Source of the DNA: an uncultured Bacteroides sp.
Lineage (GTDB): Bacteria; Bacteroidota; Bacteroidia; Bacteroidales; Bacteroidaceae
NCBI GenBank assembly: GCA_902472795.1
Contig: CABROZ010000012.1
Location: forward strand, 1-32,607
Direction: 5' to 3'
DNA: 32,607 bases
In this document: positions 1-9,105 of the stretch, one piece after another
How the letters are laid out: every line of letters begins with the position of its first letter
Position numbering within the stretch: the first letter of the stretch is position 1
Program-made: the position numbers and the translations under genes
The notes under the pieces: generated by a model
What the model saw: only the letters and a program-made list of their open reading frames with translations
The model's database searches: none
What the model was told of the DNA's origin: nothing

Positions 1-2
1 CG

Positions 3-1013
3 GACGGCGATGAGTCATTGCCGTCCGAAGCTTTGCGCTGTCTGTTGCTGACGACCGACGCAGATGCGGCAACGTATCTGACGGAACGGGCCAGGCAGGT
101 GGCGCAAAGTCATTTCGGTACGTCTGTCTATGTCCGTGGACTGATTGAAGTCAGTAATCACTGCCGTAACAACTGCTATTATTGTGGCATCCGCAAGGGC
201 AATCGGGAAGTATCGCGCTATCGGTTGGGTAAAGATGACATTTTGGAGTGTTGCCGTCATGGTTATTCGTTAGGATTTCGTACCTTTGTGTTGCAAGGTG
301 GAGAAGATCCGCTTCAGACAGACGATTTTGTGGAAGAAGTGGTTTCGGCTATCCGTTCCCTTTATCCCGACTGTGCCATTACGCTGTCATTAGGCGAGAA
401 ATCGCGACAGGCGTATGAACGTTTCTTTCGGGCGGGGGCCAACCGTTATCTGCTTCGGCACGAAACCTATCACGAAGCGCATTACCGACAGTTGCATCCC
501 GATGAGATGTCGCGCGACAACCGTCTGCGCTGTTTGTGCGACCTGAAGTCGATTGGTTATCAGACGGGTACGGGCATCATGGTGGGCAGTCCCGGACAGA
601 CGCCCGACGATATCATCGCCGATCTGCTTTTCATGCGCCGACTGGCTCCGCAGATGATTGGCATCGGTCCTTTTGTGCCTCATCATGCTACTCCTTTTGC
701 CCGTGAAAGGGCCGGAAGCGTAGAGCTGACGTTGCGTCTGTTGTCTATTCTGCGGTTGATGCATCCCCGTGCGCTGATACCGGCTACTACCGCTCTGGCA
801 ACCTTGTCGCCCGAGGGTCGGAACCGTGGCATACTGGCCGGAGCCAATGTCGTGATGCCCAATCTGTCTCCGCTGTCAGTTCGGCGGAAGTACGAACTTT
901 ACAACGATAAGGCAGCACTGGGAGCCGAGTCGGCCGAAGGCTTGCAAGCTCTTCAGAAGGAATTGGACCTCATCGGTTACCACATAGATTACGGAAGAGG
1001 AGACTATGTTTAA
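3..1013 (+). CDS. hydE: [FeFe]-hydrogenase maturase HydE, radical SAM (5'-partial)
   Basis: Cytoplasmic radical-SAM enzyme of the HydE/HydG/HydF pathway that builds the 2Fe subcluster of the [FeFe]-hydrogenase H-cluster. The reading frame is open to the left edge, so the first in-window start-like codon (TTG at 18) is probably internal and roughly 15-25 N-terminal residues are missing by comparison with the usual ~350 aa. Counting from that TTG, a CX3CX2C cluster motif lies at C49, C53 and C56 in the context NHCRNNCYYCGIRKGN, which is typical of HydE (RGLIE..N.CRN.C.YCGIR). A glycine-rich GGEDP stretch follows, as in radical-SAM barrels. hydG follows in the same direction after 193 bp, and hydF lies further right on the other strand. 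BioB/ThiH relatives are less likely given the motif context and the adjacent hydG. Confidence 0.93.
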   Translation, partial: DGDESLPSEALRCLLLTTDADAATYLTERARQVAQSHFGTSVYVRGLIEVSNHCRNNCYYCGIRKGNREVSRYRLGKDDILECCRHGYSLGFRTFVLQGGEDPLQTDDFVEEVVSAIRSLYPDCAITLSLGEKSRQAYERFFRAGANRYLLRHETYHEAHYRQLHPDEMSRDNRLRCLCDLKSIGYQTGTGIMVGSPGQTPDDIIADLLFMRRLAPQMIGIGPFVPHHATPFARERAGSVELTLRLLSILRLMHPRALIPATTALATLSPEGRNRGILAGANVVMPNLSPLSVRRKYELYNDKAALGAESAEGLQALQKELDLIGYHIDYGRGDYV

Positions 1014-1031
1014 TAAAAGAATGTTTTTAAG

Positions 1032-1175
1032 TTTCGCAAGTGCTCAACTTGTTAGTTGACAAGGCTTCAGTCAACAAGTTTACAAGGTTGGGAAGTGCCG
1101 CTTGAGACGGCTTGTTACAAACGCCTTGTCAATTTGTCAACTGTTACTCGTCAACTGCAACTTGAGCTTGCGAAA
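1032..1175. repeat. Imperfect long inverted repeat between hydE and hydG
   Basis: The gap between hydE and hydG holds an imperfect inverted repeat. The outer arms are TTTCGCAAG (1032-1040) and CTTGCGAAA (1167-1175). Inside, TTGACAAGGC in the left arm pairs with GCCTTGTCAA in the right arm, followed by ACAAG/CTTGT. The sequence is built from variants of CAACTTGT/GTTGACAAG. No protein is supported here; a frame open from 1102 reads through it into hydG but lacks conservation-like features. It could form an RNA hairpin in a hydE-hydG transcript or be a degenerate dispersed palindromic element. Confidence 0.6.
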
Positions 1176-1206
1176 GTTGAGGAATTTAGAAAGAAATATA
1201 AAGATA

Positions 1207-2628
1207 ATGGCTTATAATCCGAAATCGTCCATAGCGACGGAGTTTATCGATCACGAAGAAATACTGGATACGCTGGAGTACGCCCGCCAGCATAAGGACG
1301 ACCGTGCCCTGATCAGTTCGCTGATAGAAAAGGCGCGCGAGTGTCGTGGCCTTTCGCATCGCGAGGCTGCCGTACTGTTAGAATGCGATCAACCCGACCT
1401 GACGGAAGAACTTTTCCGTCTGGCCAAGGAAATCAAGCAACGCTTCTATGGCAACCGCATTGTCATGTTTGCCCCGCTTTACCTTTCCAATTATTGCGTC
1501 AACAGCTGTGTCTATTGCCCTTATCACGTGAAGAATAAGACCATTGCCCGCAAAAAGCTTACGCAAGAAGAAATACGCCGCGAAGTGATAGCCTTGCAGG
1601 ACATGGGGCACAAGCGTCTGGCACTCGAAGCCGGCGAAGATCCTTTGCACAATCCGATTGAATATATTCTGGAGTCGATACAGACTATTTACAGCATTCA
1701 TCACAAGAACGGTGCCATTCGTCGGGTGAATGTAAACATTGCCGCCACAACGGTCGAGAATTACCGCAAGCTGAAGGAGGCGGGCATCGGTACGTATATT
1801 CTCTTTCAGGAGACCTATCATAAGGAAAATTACGAAAAACTCCATCCACGGGGACCGAAAAGCAATTATGCCTATCATACGGAAGCCATGGACCGCGCCA
1901 TGCAGGGCGGCATCGATGATGTCGGTTTGGGTGTTCTTTTCGGTTTGAATACATACCGTTACGATTTTGTCGGTTTGCTGATGCACGCCGAACACTTGGA
2001 GGCTACCTTCGGAGTAGGACCTCATACCATCAGCGTTCCCCGTATCTGTTCGGCCGACGACATTGATGCCAGCACCTTCGAGAATGCCATTTCCGACGAG
2101 ACTTTCCAGAAGATTGTAGCCGTGATTCGTGTCAGCGTGCCTTATACGGGCATGATTATTTCGACGCGCGAGTCGCAGAAGTCGCGCGAGAAGGTGCTCG
2201 ACATCGGCATCTCACAGATCAGTGGCGGTTCGCGCACCAGTGTGGGAGGCTATGCCTCACCCGAACTGCCGGAAGAAAATTCCGCCCAGTTCGATGTAAG
2301 CGACACCCGGACATTGGACGAAGTGGTCAACTGGTTGCTTCGTTTGGGATACATTCCAAGCTTCTGTACGGCCTGTTATCGTGCCGGACGTACCGGAGAC
2401 CGGTTCATGTCGTTGGTAAAGACCGGCCAGATAGCCAATTGCTGCCTGCCGAATGCCCTGATTACGCTGCAGGAATACCTGGAAGATTATGCATCGGACG
2501 CAACGCGTGAACTGGGCAGGCAGATGATCAGACAGGAGATGCAGCATGTGCCGAATGCCGCCATCCGTACGCGGGCTTCCGAGTATTTGGAGCAGATTGT
2601 AAAAGGAGAGCGGGATTTCCGCTTTTAA
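1207..2628 (+). CDS. hydG: [FeFe]-hydrogenase maturase HydG (tyrosine lyase)
   Basis: Radical-SAM tyrosine lyase that splits tyrosine to supply the CO and CN ligands of the H-cluster precursor. The 473-aa product from the ATG at 1207 has the usual family length; the longer frame from 1102 would add 35 residues encoded by the intergenic palindrome, so it is not used. The N-terminal CX3CX2C motif is at C97, C101 and C104 (NYCVNSCVYCPYH). The HydG-specific C-terminal CX2CX22C motif, which binds the second cluster, is at C387, C390 and C413. This second motif separates HydG from its relative ThiH. It lies downstream of hydE in the same direction and ends 39 bp before the HTCS gene. Confidence 0.96.
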   Translation: MAYNPKSSIATEFIDHEEILDTLEYARQHKDDRALISSLIEKARECRGLSHREAAVLLECDQPDLTEELFRLAKEIKQRFYGNRIVMFAPLYLSNYCVNSCVYCPYHVKNKTIARKKLTQEEIRREVIALQDMGHKRLALEAGEDPLHNPIEYILESIQTIYSIHHKNGAIRRVNVNIAATTVENYRKLKEAGIGTYILFQETYHKENYEKLHPRGPKSNYAYHTEAMDRAMQGGIDDVGLGVLFGLNTYRYDFVGLLMHAEHLEATFGVGPHTISVPRICSADDIDASTFENAISDETFQKIVAVIRVSVPYTGMIISTRESQKSREKVLDIGISQISGGSRTSVGGYASPELPEENSAQFDVSDTRTLDEVVNWLLRLGYIPSFCTACYRAGRTGDRFMSLVKTGQIANCCLPNALITLQEYLEDYASDATRELGRQMIRQEMQHVPNAAIRTRASEYLEQIVKGERDFRF

Positions 2629-2667
2629 AGCAGGCGTGATAATCTAAAACAAAGGAAGCTGTCGGTT

Positions 2668-5600
2668 ATGAAAGGATTAAGGTTATTTATTTTCTTGGTT
2701 TGTCTGAGCTTGGTCGGTTCGGTCTATGCGGATGAACCGGATCGTTTCTTCAACCGGTATAACTTTCATTTCATTACCGAACGTGTCGGACTTCCTCATT
2801 GTTTCGTAACCGATATCATACAGGATTCTGACGGATACATCTGGACGGCTACTCATAACGGCATTGGTCGGTATGACGGTTATCAGTTCTTGAACTACAA
2901 TACCCAGACGTCTCCCATACGTCTGAAGAACGATTTCGTACAGAAGTTGTGCGAAGATCGTTTCAAACGTTTGTGGGTGGCAACCGAAGGAGGGTTAGAC
3001 CTGATCGACCTGAATACGTATTCATCGGTGCCGTTGCCTTTCCCGACCGACACCTTGATGAACGCCCTTCAAAGCAGCTTTATCCATACCATTTACAAGG
3101 ACAAGAAAGAGAACCTGTGGATTGCTTGCGACAATGATTTATGGTACCTTCGTTTGGACAGTGACGGGAGGGTATGCGAGTATCAGGTATTGAAGTCGCA
3201 GGCTACTTCCCCCATTCATGCCGTGGTCGATATGGGCACCTATGTGTGTGCAGGCATTGACAATAAGGTTTGTGTGATTCAGAAAGCCGGAGGGCATTCC
3301 TTGAAAGCGGTTCCGCTGTCCGACAGTCTCGTACCATTCAGTGAGGACTGGCGCATAGCCTGTATGCTGAAGGATGGTGATTACCTTTGGATCGGTTCCA
3401 ATCGTGGACTGTTCAAATACAATCATACTACGAAGAGCCTGAAACGTTATCGTTATTCTACGCATCGGCCCGGTATGTTGAGTCAGGCTTACATCACCGA
3501 TATCAAACTGACGGAACGTGGTTATCTGATTGTCTCTACCCTGAACGGAGTAAATGTTTACCATCGCGATACGGATACTTTCTCGTTTATCCGGCAGGGA
3601 AGTTCGCACAATGGTTTCAGTATCAACTGCAATGGCATTAACTGCATTTTTACGTCGGGCGAAACCATCTGGTTGGGTACAGAAACCGGAGGTGTAAACC
3701 TATTGTCTCCCAAGCGGCTGCAAACCGAGATGTGGACATGTCCTGTTTTGGGAGAAGGGGATGAAAATACGCCGGTCAATACGATCACCGAAGATGCCTC
3801 AGGTAATTTGTGGATCGGACTGGTCGAAAAAGGACTGGTGGAGTGGAATCCGGAAACAAAATCTTGTAAGCGTTATCTGTTTTCACCCGGTGATATGACC
3901 TCCATCAGCAACAATACGATTAACGGACTTCTGGCCGATGCCAATAATCACTTATGGATTTATACGTGGGGAGTCGGCATTAACGATTTGGATTTGAATC
4001 ATTCGGACAGGCTATTCAAGCGATATACCCGTGAGGAGTTCCCTTCTTTGCAAGGCGATTTCATCAGCAGTGCCTGCGAAGATACCATTAACCGGGGCAT
4101 CTGGTTTGGCTCTACACGCGGAACGATGTTCTATGATAGAAATACGGATTCATTTGTCAGGGTACTATTTGATGGGGTTGAAAATGAGTTCGAGTCTATT
4201 CACGCCCTTCTGATAGACAGGAAGAAACGTTTATGGGTCGGCTCTTCACAGGGAGTGTTTGTTGTTGATCTGTTTTCGTTTGCAAAGTCCCGTAAGCGCT
4301 TCGATTATACTTATTTGCGCTATAAGTTGGACGATCCCGAATCGGGCAAGATTGAAAAGATAAACAGTATTCTGGAAGATCATGAAGGCAATATCTGGTT
4401 GGGTGGTAACGGCAGCGGCCTCTACAAGCTGACAGCTGATAAAAACAATCGCTTCAGCTTTACGAATTATACTACTCAGCACGGACTGCCTAACAACACG
4501 GTATTGGGGATGACGGAAGACGGAAAAGGTAATTTGTGGATTGTTACGTATGAAGGACTGACGAAGCTCGATCCGCATACCATGGCTTTTATCAGTTATA
4601 CACAATCCGACGGCTTGCCGGCAGCCCAATTCTATCGGAACGGTATTTATTATTCTTCCCGAAACGATTTGCTGTATCTGGCCACTACAAATGGGTTGCT
4701 CATCATTCATTCCGAAAACGATTTGTTGTCGTCAGCAGTTCCCCGGGTACGTTTGTCATCGCTGACAGTAGCCGGAAATGTCGTTTATCCGTCCATCGGG
4801 TCTTATTTGGACGAACCGTTGACAACTGCTTCCAAGATTGCTTTGCACGAAAGTGAGAGTCGTTTTTCTATCGGCTTGACGACGTGTAATTATGGTAATA
4901 ATCGTCGTATCCGTTTTGCTTATCGGCTGAAAGGTTACGAGGATGAATGGAATGAAACGTTGCCGGGCGACTATATGATCAGATATACGGCTTTGCCGGC
5001 GGGTAATTATACCTTGCAGGTACGTGCTACCGATGAATACGGACATTGGTCGGATTATGTACGGGAAATCCAGGTGCGCATTATTCCTTATTTTTATAAG
5101 ACCGGTTGGTTTTATGTGTCCTTGTTGATATTGGGCGTTTTAGGCGCATGGTGGTTCTATCGCCGTAAGACACGCCGGTTCCGCGAGCAACGGATCCAGT
5201 TGGAGCAGAAGGTCGAGGAGCGGACACAGAAACTGGCCATTCAGAATAAGCAGCTGGAAGAAATGGCTCGGCACGTCAGGAACGTGACAGAGGAAAAAAT
5301 CGCTTTTTTCACCAACATCACTCACGAGTTCCGTACTCCTGTTACATTGATTCACGGCCCGATAGAACATGCGTTGAAGGAAGTGACCGACGAGCATGTG
5401 AAGGCAGAGTTGCAGATTGCCGAACGAAATTCCAATTATCTGCTTTCGTTGGTCAACGAACTGATGGATTTCAGAAAATTAGATATGGATAAAGTGACTC
5501 TGGATAGGAAACCTTGCGAGTTTATAGCGTTGTTGTCCGATTTGCTATTGCCATTCAGGGTGTTTGCCAAAGAGCGGAAGATCGAGTTACGTTTCTATTC

Positions 5601-6837
5601 ACGCATCAGTCATCCGTGGCTGTTGCTCGATGCCGCTTACATGCGCAAGGCCATGGTGAATCTGATTTCGAACGCCATTAAGTTTACGCCCGATAGTGGT
5701 CGTATCGATGTCTTTGTGGCGTCTGTGTGTGGTAAAGACGGCAATCGGATGCTTTACATTGACGTTTGCGACACCGGGCATGGCATTGTCGAAGGGGATA
5801 TGGAAAAGATATTCGACCGTTTCTATCAGTCAAAGGAGAGTGTCAAGTATCCCGTGTATGGCCAACAGAGCGGGACAGGTATTGGTCTGTTCCTGTGTAG
5901 GAAGATAGTCGAATTGCACGACGGCACTATTTATGCCCGCAACAATCATAGTCACGGAGCTTCCTTCCGCATACTGATGCCTTTGGTTGAGGCTGCTGAA
6001 GTACAGAAGTCTTCCAATGAGGAGAATAATTCGGAAAAGGTTGCGGCTGTCAGTGTCGAAACTACGCCTGACGCGCAGAAGAAGGAAACTGTCCTAATCG
6101 TGGAAGACAACAAGGATATGCGTTCCTATATCCGTATGTTGCTCGAAAAATATTATCATCTGCTGGAAGCGGAAAACGGACAGATAGCCTTGGAAACGGT
6201 GCAACATCATCATGTCGATTTGATTGTCAGCGATCTGATGATGCCGGTGATGGACGGTATGGAACTTTCGCGCCGCATCAAGGAGAATCTGGCTACTTCG
6301 CATATACCTTTCCTTATGCTGACGGCCATCCGTTCGGAAGCGCAGGAGAAAGAAAGTTACGAGATTGGGGTAGATGAATATTTGTGTAAGCCATTCGATG
6401 CCGATGTACTACTGTTACGTATCCGTAACATACTGAACGTGCGCAACAAGTATAAGAAGATGTTTTCGGCCAGCAGCAATGTGGACGATCTCCCTATGAA
6501 GGAAGAGTCTCGGGATCAGGTATTCATTGCGCGGGCTTTGGAACTGATGAAAACAAATTATGCCGACTCGGAATACGTGCTCGACAGTTTTGTCCGCGAC
6601 ATGGGCTATAGCAAGACGATGGTCAATAAGAAGATGCAGGCCCTGACGGGACAGCCCATCGGGCAGTTCATGAAAAGCTATCGTCTGAATGTTGCCCATA
6701 AGATGATTCAGGAGAGCACGGGCGACTTCAATGTGTCGGAAATAGCTTATGCAGTAGGATTCAACGATCCAAAGTATTTCACGAAGTGTTTCAAGGAATT
6801 CTTTGGCTATCTGCCCAGCAGCCTGTTGAAGAAGTAG
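2668..6837 (+). CDS. Hybrid two-component system sensor/regulator (HTCS), AraC-type output
   Basis: A one-polypeptide glycan sensor and transcription activator of 1389 aa, spanning the inner membrane. A signal peptide (about 1-21) is followed by a long periplasmic domain of two-component-type beta-propeller repeats with recurring G.LWIGT-like strands, then a Y_Y_Y-type domain (about 725-805). A membrane segment at about 812-831 is followed by a basic/coiled-coil linker. The kinase phosphoacceptor is H886 in THEFRTP, with an N box (NAIKFTPDSG, about 1002-1011) and a GTGIGL G box (about 1068). The receiver domain carries D1189 in VSDLMMPVMDG and a KPF lysine. An AraC HTH ends the protein (VSEIAYAVGFNDPKYFTKCFKE). 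All catalytic motifs are intact. It begins 39 bp after hydG with AAAGGAAG upstream of the ATG. Its likely targets are the two promoters described at 6858 and 20068. Confidence 0.95.
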   Translation: MKGLRLFIFLVCLSLVGSVYADEPDRFFNRYNFHFITERVGLPHCFVTDIIQDSDGYIWTATHNGIGRYDGYQFLNYNTQTSPIRLKNDFVQKLCEDRFKRLWVATEGGLDLIDLNTYSSVPLPFPTDTLMNALQSSFIHTIYKDKKENLWIACDNDLWYLRLDSDGRVCEYQVLKSQATSPIHAVVDMGTYVCAGIDNKVCVIQKAGGHSLKAVPLSDSLVPFSEDWRIACMLKDGDYLWIGSNRGLFKYNHTTKSLKRYRYSTHRPGMLSQAYITDIKLTERGYLIVSTLNGVNVYHRDTDTFSFIRQGSSHNGFSINCNGINCIFTSGETIWLGTETGGVNLLSPKRLQTEMWTCPVLGEGDENTPVNTITEDASGNLWIGLVEKGLVEWNPETKSCKRYLFSPGDMTSISNNTINGLLADANNHLWIYTWGVGINDLDLNHSDRLFKRYTREEFPSLQGDFISSACEDTINRGIWFGSTRGTMFYDRNTDSFVRVLFDGVENEFESIHALLIDRKKRLWVGSSQGVFVVDLFSFAKSRKRFDYTYLRYKLDDPESGKIEKINSILEDHEGNIWLGGNGSGLYKLTADKNNRFSFTNYTTQHGLPNNTVLGMTEDGKGNLWIVTYEGLTKLDPHTMAFISYTQSDGLPAAQFYRNGIYYSSRNDLLYLATTNGLLIIHSENDLLSSAVPRVRLSSLTVAGNVVYPSIGSYLDEPLTTASKIALHESESRFSIGLTTCNYGNNRRIRFAYRLKGYEDEWNETLPGDYMIRYTALPAGNYTLQVRATDEYGHWSDYVREIQVRIIPYFYKTGWFYVSLLILGVLGAWWFYRRKTRRFREQRIQLEQKVEERTQKLAIQNKQLEEMARHVRNVTEEKIAFFTNITHEFRTPVTLIHGPIEHALKEVTDEHVKAELQIAERNSNYLLSLVNELMDFRKLDMDKVTLDRKPCEFIALLSDLLLPFRVFAKERKIELRFYSRISHPWLLLDAAYMRKAMVNLISNAIKFTPDSGRIDVFVASVCGKDGNRMLYIDVCDTGHGIVEGDMEKIFDRFYQSKESVKYPVYGQQSGTGIGLFLCRKIVELHDGTIYARNNHSHGASFRILMPLVEAAEVQKSSNEENNSEKVAAVSVETTPDAQKKETVLIVEDNKDMRSYIRMLLEKYYHLLEAENGQIALETVQHHHVDLIVSDLMMPVMDGMELSRRIKENLATSHIPFLMLTAIRSEAQEKESYEIGVDEYLCKPFDADVLLLRIRNILNVRNKYKKMFSASSNVDDLPMKEESRDQVFIARALELMKTNYADSEYVLDSFVRDMGYSKTMVNKKMQALTGQPIGQFMKSYRLNVAHKMIQESTGDFNVSEIAYAVGFNDPKYFTKCFKEFFGYLPSSLLKK

Positions 6838-6853
6838 GCGATTCGGGGCCTAC
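6834..6853 (+). terminator. Weak hairpin at the HTCS stop codon
   Basis: GTAGGC (6834-6839, containing the TAG stop) pairs with GCCTAC (6848-6853) across an 8-nt loop, followed by a modest TTTACTA tail. It could partly end HTCS transcription just before the GH89 promoter. The stem is short and the U-run poor. Confidence 0.3.
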
Positions 6854-6857
6854 TTTA

Positions 6858-6918
6858 CTATATTCTGCTTAAACTTTTCTATTTTCTCCTCTTTCGATGG
6901 TGAAAGTACTTATTTTTG
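6858..6918 (+). promoter_or_regulatory. Promoter of the GH89 operon with paired 21-bp-period operator repeats
   Basis: Two direct repeats, CTATATTCTGC (6858-6868) and CTATTTTCTCC (6879-6889), start 21 bp apart. After exactly 21 bp comes TATTTTTG (6911-6918), a full match to the Bacteroides -7 box TAnnTTTG. The same arrangement with the same spacings lies upstream of susC. The downstream repeat occupies the place of the -33 element, as expected for a promoter that depends on an activator. Binding by the adjacent HTCS is inferred. Confidence 0.72.
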
Positions 6919-6948
6919 CTGAAAAGAATATCAATCTTAAGTACTATC

Positions 6949-9105
6949 ATGAAAATCAGAACTGTTTTCGTCTTTTTATTTTTGTCAGTGTGGACAGTCT
7001 GTCTGTCGGGCAATCCCATCAGTGGCCTGTTGGAAAGAATCGATAAAGGAGCGTCTCGCAAGTTTGCCATCGAATTGCAAAAGGGGGAGAAAGACTTTTT
7101 CGAACTGGACCAGCGAGGAAACAAGGTGGTTGTGCGTGGCAATAATTATGTGAATATAGCTACAGGCATCAACTGGTACCTGAAGTACTATGCCGGCATC
7201 CAGTTGTCGTGGAACGGCATGACTGCCAAGTTGCCCGATGTATTGCCGCCTGTCGGACAGAAGGAACGCCACGAAACAGATTTGTCCCTTCGTTACGACT
7301 TTAATTATTGTACTTATTCCTATACCATGGCTTTCTGGGATTGGGAACGCTGGGAAAAGGAGATTGACTGGATGGCCTTGCACGGCATCAACATGCCTTT
7401 GGCTGCTGTAGGACAGGAATGCATTTGGTTCAATATGCTTCAGAAGCTTGGTTATACGAAGGAAGAAGTGAACCGCTTCATCGCCGGACCCGCTTTTCTG
7501 GCTTGGTGGGCAATGAACAACCTCGAGGGCTGGGGTGGTCCGAATCCCGATTCCTGGTATGTGCAGCAGGAAGCTTTGCAGAAAAAGATATTGAAGCGGA
7601 TGCGCGAGTATGGCATTCGTCCTGTGTTCCCCGGTTATTCGGGCATGGTGCCTCACGATGCCGATGTAAAGTTGGGTCTGAATGTGACCAAGTCCGATCT
7701 GTGGAACGGATTTACCCGTCCGGCTTTTCTGCAACCTACCGATGAGCGTTTTGCCGAGATTGCCGATCTGTATTATAGCGAGCAGGAACGTTTGTTCGGA
7801 AAAGCCGATTTCTACTCCATGGATCCTTTCCACGAAGTCGAGAATGCTGCTTCTGTCGATTTCGATGCGGCTGGAAAAGCCATTATGGCTGCCATGAAGA
7901 AAGTCAATCCAAAGGCTGTATGGGTTGTGCAGGGCTGGACCGAGAATCCGCGTCCGGAAATGATAAAGAATCTGAAGAACGGCGATCTGCTTATTCTGGA
8001 CCTCTTCAGCGAATGCCGTCCCATGTGGGGGATACCCTCCATCTGGAAGCGCGACAAGGGATACGAACAGCACGACTGGATATTCTGCATGTTGCTGAAC
8101 TTCGGCGGAAATGTAGGTTTGCACGGGCGTATGGATCAGTTGCTCAACAACTTCTATCTGACTAAGAACAATCCGCTGGCTGCTCATCTGAAGGGTATCG
8201 GTCTGACAATGGAGGGAAGCGAGAACAACCCGATGATGTTCGAACTGATGTGTGAGTTACCCTGGCGTCCGGAGAAATTCACCAAAGAAGCATGGCTGAA
8301 GGACTATCTGTTTGCCCGTTACGGAGTACGTGACGAGAAGATTGAACAGGCATGGACCCTGCTGGCCAATACCATCTACAACTGTCCTTTCGGCAACAAC
8401 CAGCAAGGACCTCACGAGTCCATTTTCTGCGGACGTCCTTCGCTGAACAATTTCCAGGTATCAAGTTGGTCGAAGATGGAGAATTATTACGATCCGACGG
8501 TGACGGAAGAGGCTGCACGCTTGTTGTTGGAAGTGGCCGACCGTTATCGTGGCAACAACAATTTCGAGTACGATCTGGTGGACGTGGTTCGGCAGGCCAT
8601 TGCCGATAAAGGACGCATCGTTTATAACCGTACGATAGCCGATTATAAGAGCTTCGACAAGAAAAGTTTTGCAGCCGATTCCCGCAAGTTCCTCGACATG
8701 ATTTTGTTGCAGGACCGTCTGTTGGGCACACGGAGTGAGTTCCGCGTCGGACGCTGGATAGAGCAGGCACGCAAATTGGGCAATACTCCCGAGGAGAAGA
8801 AACTCTATGAATGGAATGCCCGTGTGCAGATTACCACGTGGGGCAATCGTGTCTGTGCCGACGAAGGCGGTCTGCGCGACTATGCCCACAAGGAGTGGAA
8901 CGGCATTTTGCGCGATTTCTATTATAAACGTTGGGAAGCCTATTGGAAGACTTTGCAGGACGAATTGGACGGAAAACCTGCCGTTACTCTCGACTTTTAT
9001 GCCATGGAAGAGCCCTGGACGCTGGCTTCGAATCCATATACGTCGGCACCCGAAGGCGATTGCATCGATGTAGCCAAAGAAGTGTTTGCCAAAGTATTCG
9101 AATGA
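6949..9105 (+). CDS. GH89 alpha-N-acetylglucosaminidase (NAGLU family), exported
   Basis: Removes terminal alpha-linked GlcNAc, for example from heparan-type, mucin-type or glycolipid glycans. The start chosen is the ATG at 6949, giving 718 aa with a clear signal peptide (MKIRTVFVFLFLSVWTVCLSG). An upstream TTG at 6916 lies inside the -7 box and is rejected. GH89 hallmarks are visible: GINWYLKYY near the N terminus, YTMAFWDWERWEKEIDWMA, HGINMPLA, and the two candidate catalytic acids E296 (DPFHEVENAA, matching the human NAGLU FNE motif) and E422 (LTMEGSENNP, matching the human APEG region). Their spacing of 126 residues is close to that in human NAGLU. It is the first gene of an operon: its TGA overlaps the ATG of the acyltransferase gene. 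Confidence 0.95.
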   Translation: MKIRTVFVFLFLSVWTVCLSGNPISGLLERIDKGASRKFAIELQKGEKDFFELDQRGNKVVVRGNNYVNIATGINWYLKYYAGIQLSWNGMTAKLPDVLPPVGQKERHETDLSLRYDFNYCTYSYTMAFWDWERWEKEIDWMALHGINMPLAAVGQECIWFNMLQKLGYTKEEVNRFIAGPAFLAWWAMNNLEGWGGPNPDSWYVQQEALQKKILKRMREYGIRPVFPGYSGMVPHDADVKLGLNVTKSDLWNGFTRPAFLQPTDERFAEIADLYYSEQERLFGKADFYSMDPFHEVENAASVDFDAAGKAIMAAMKKVNPKAVWVVQGWTENPRPEMIKNLKNGDLLILDLFSECRPMWGIPSIWKRDKGYEQHDWIFCMLLNFGGNVGLHGRMDQLLNNFYLTKNNPLAAHLKGIGLTMEGSENNPMMFELMCELPWRPEKFTKEAWLKDYLFARYGVRDEKIEQAWTLLANTIYNCPFGNNQQGPHESIFCGRPSLNNFQVSSWSKMENYYDPTVTEEAARLLLEVADRYRGNNNFEYDLVDVVRQAIADKGRIVYNRTIADYKSFDKKSFAADSRKFLDMILLQDRLLGTRSEFRVGRWIEQARKLGNTPEEKKLYEWNARVQITTWGNRVCADEGGLRDYAHKEWNGILRDFYYKRWEAYWKTLQDELDGKPAVTLDFYAMEEPWTLASNPYTSAPEGDCIDVAKEVFAKVFE

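Noticed and set aside
1102..1206. 35-residue N-terminal extension of HydG
   Set aside because: It is encoded by the intergenic inverted repeat; the ATG at 1207 gives the normal HydG length.
6985..8187. 400-codon open frame antisense to GH89
   Set aside because: It mirrors a strongly supported GH89 gene with all motifs; long antisense frames are common here because of codon bias.
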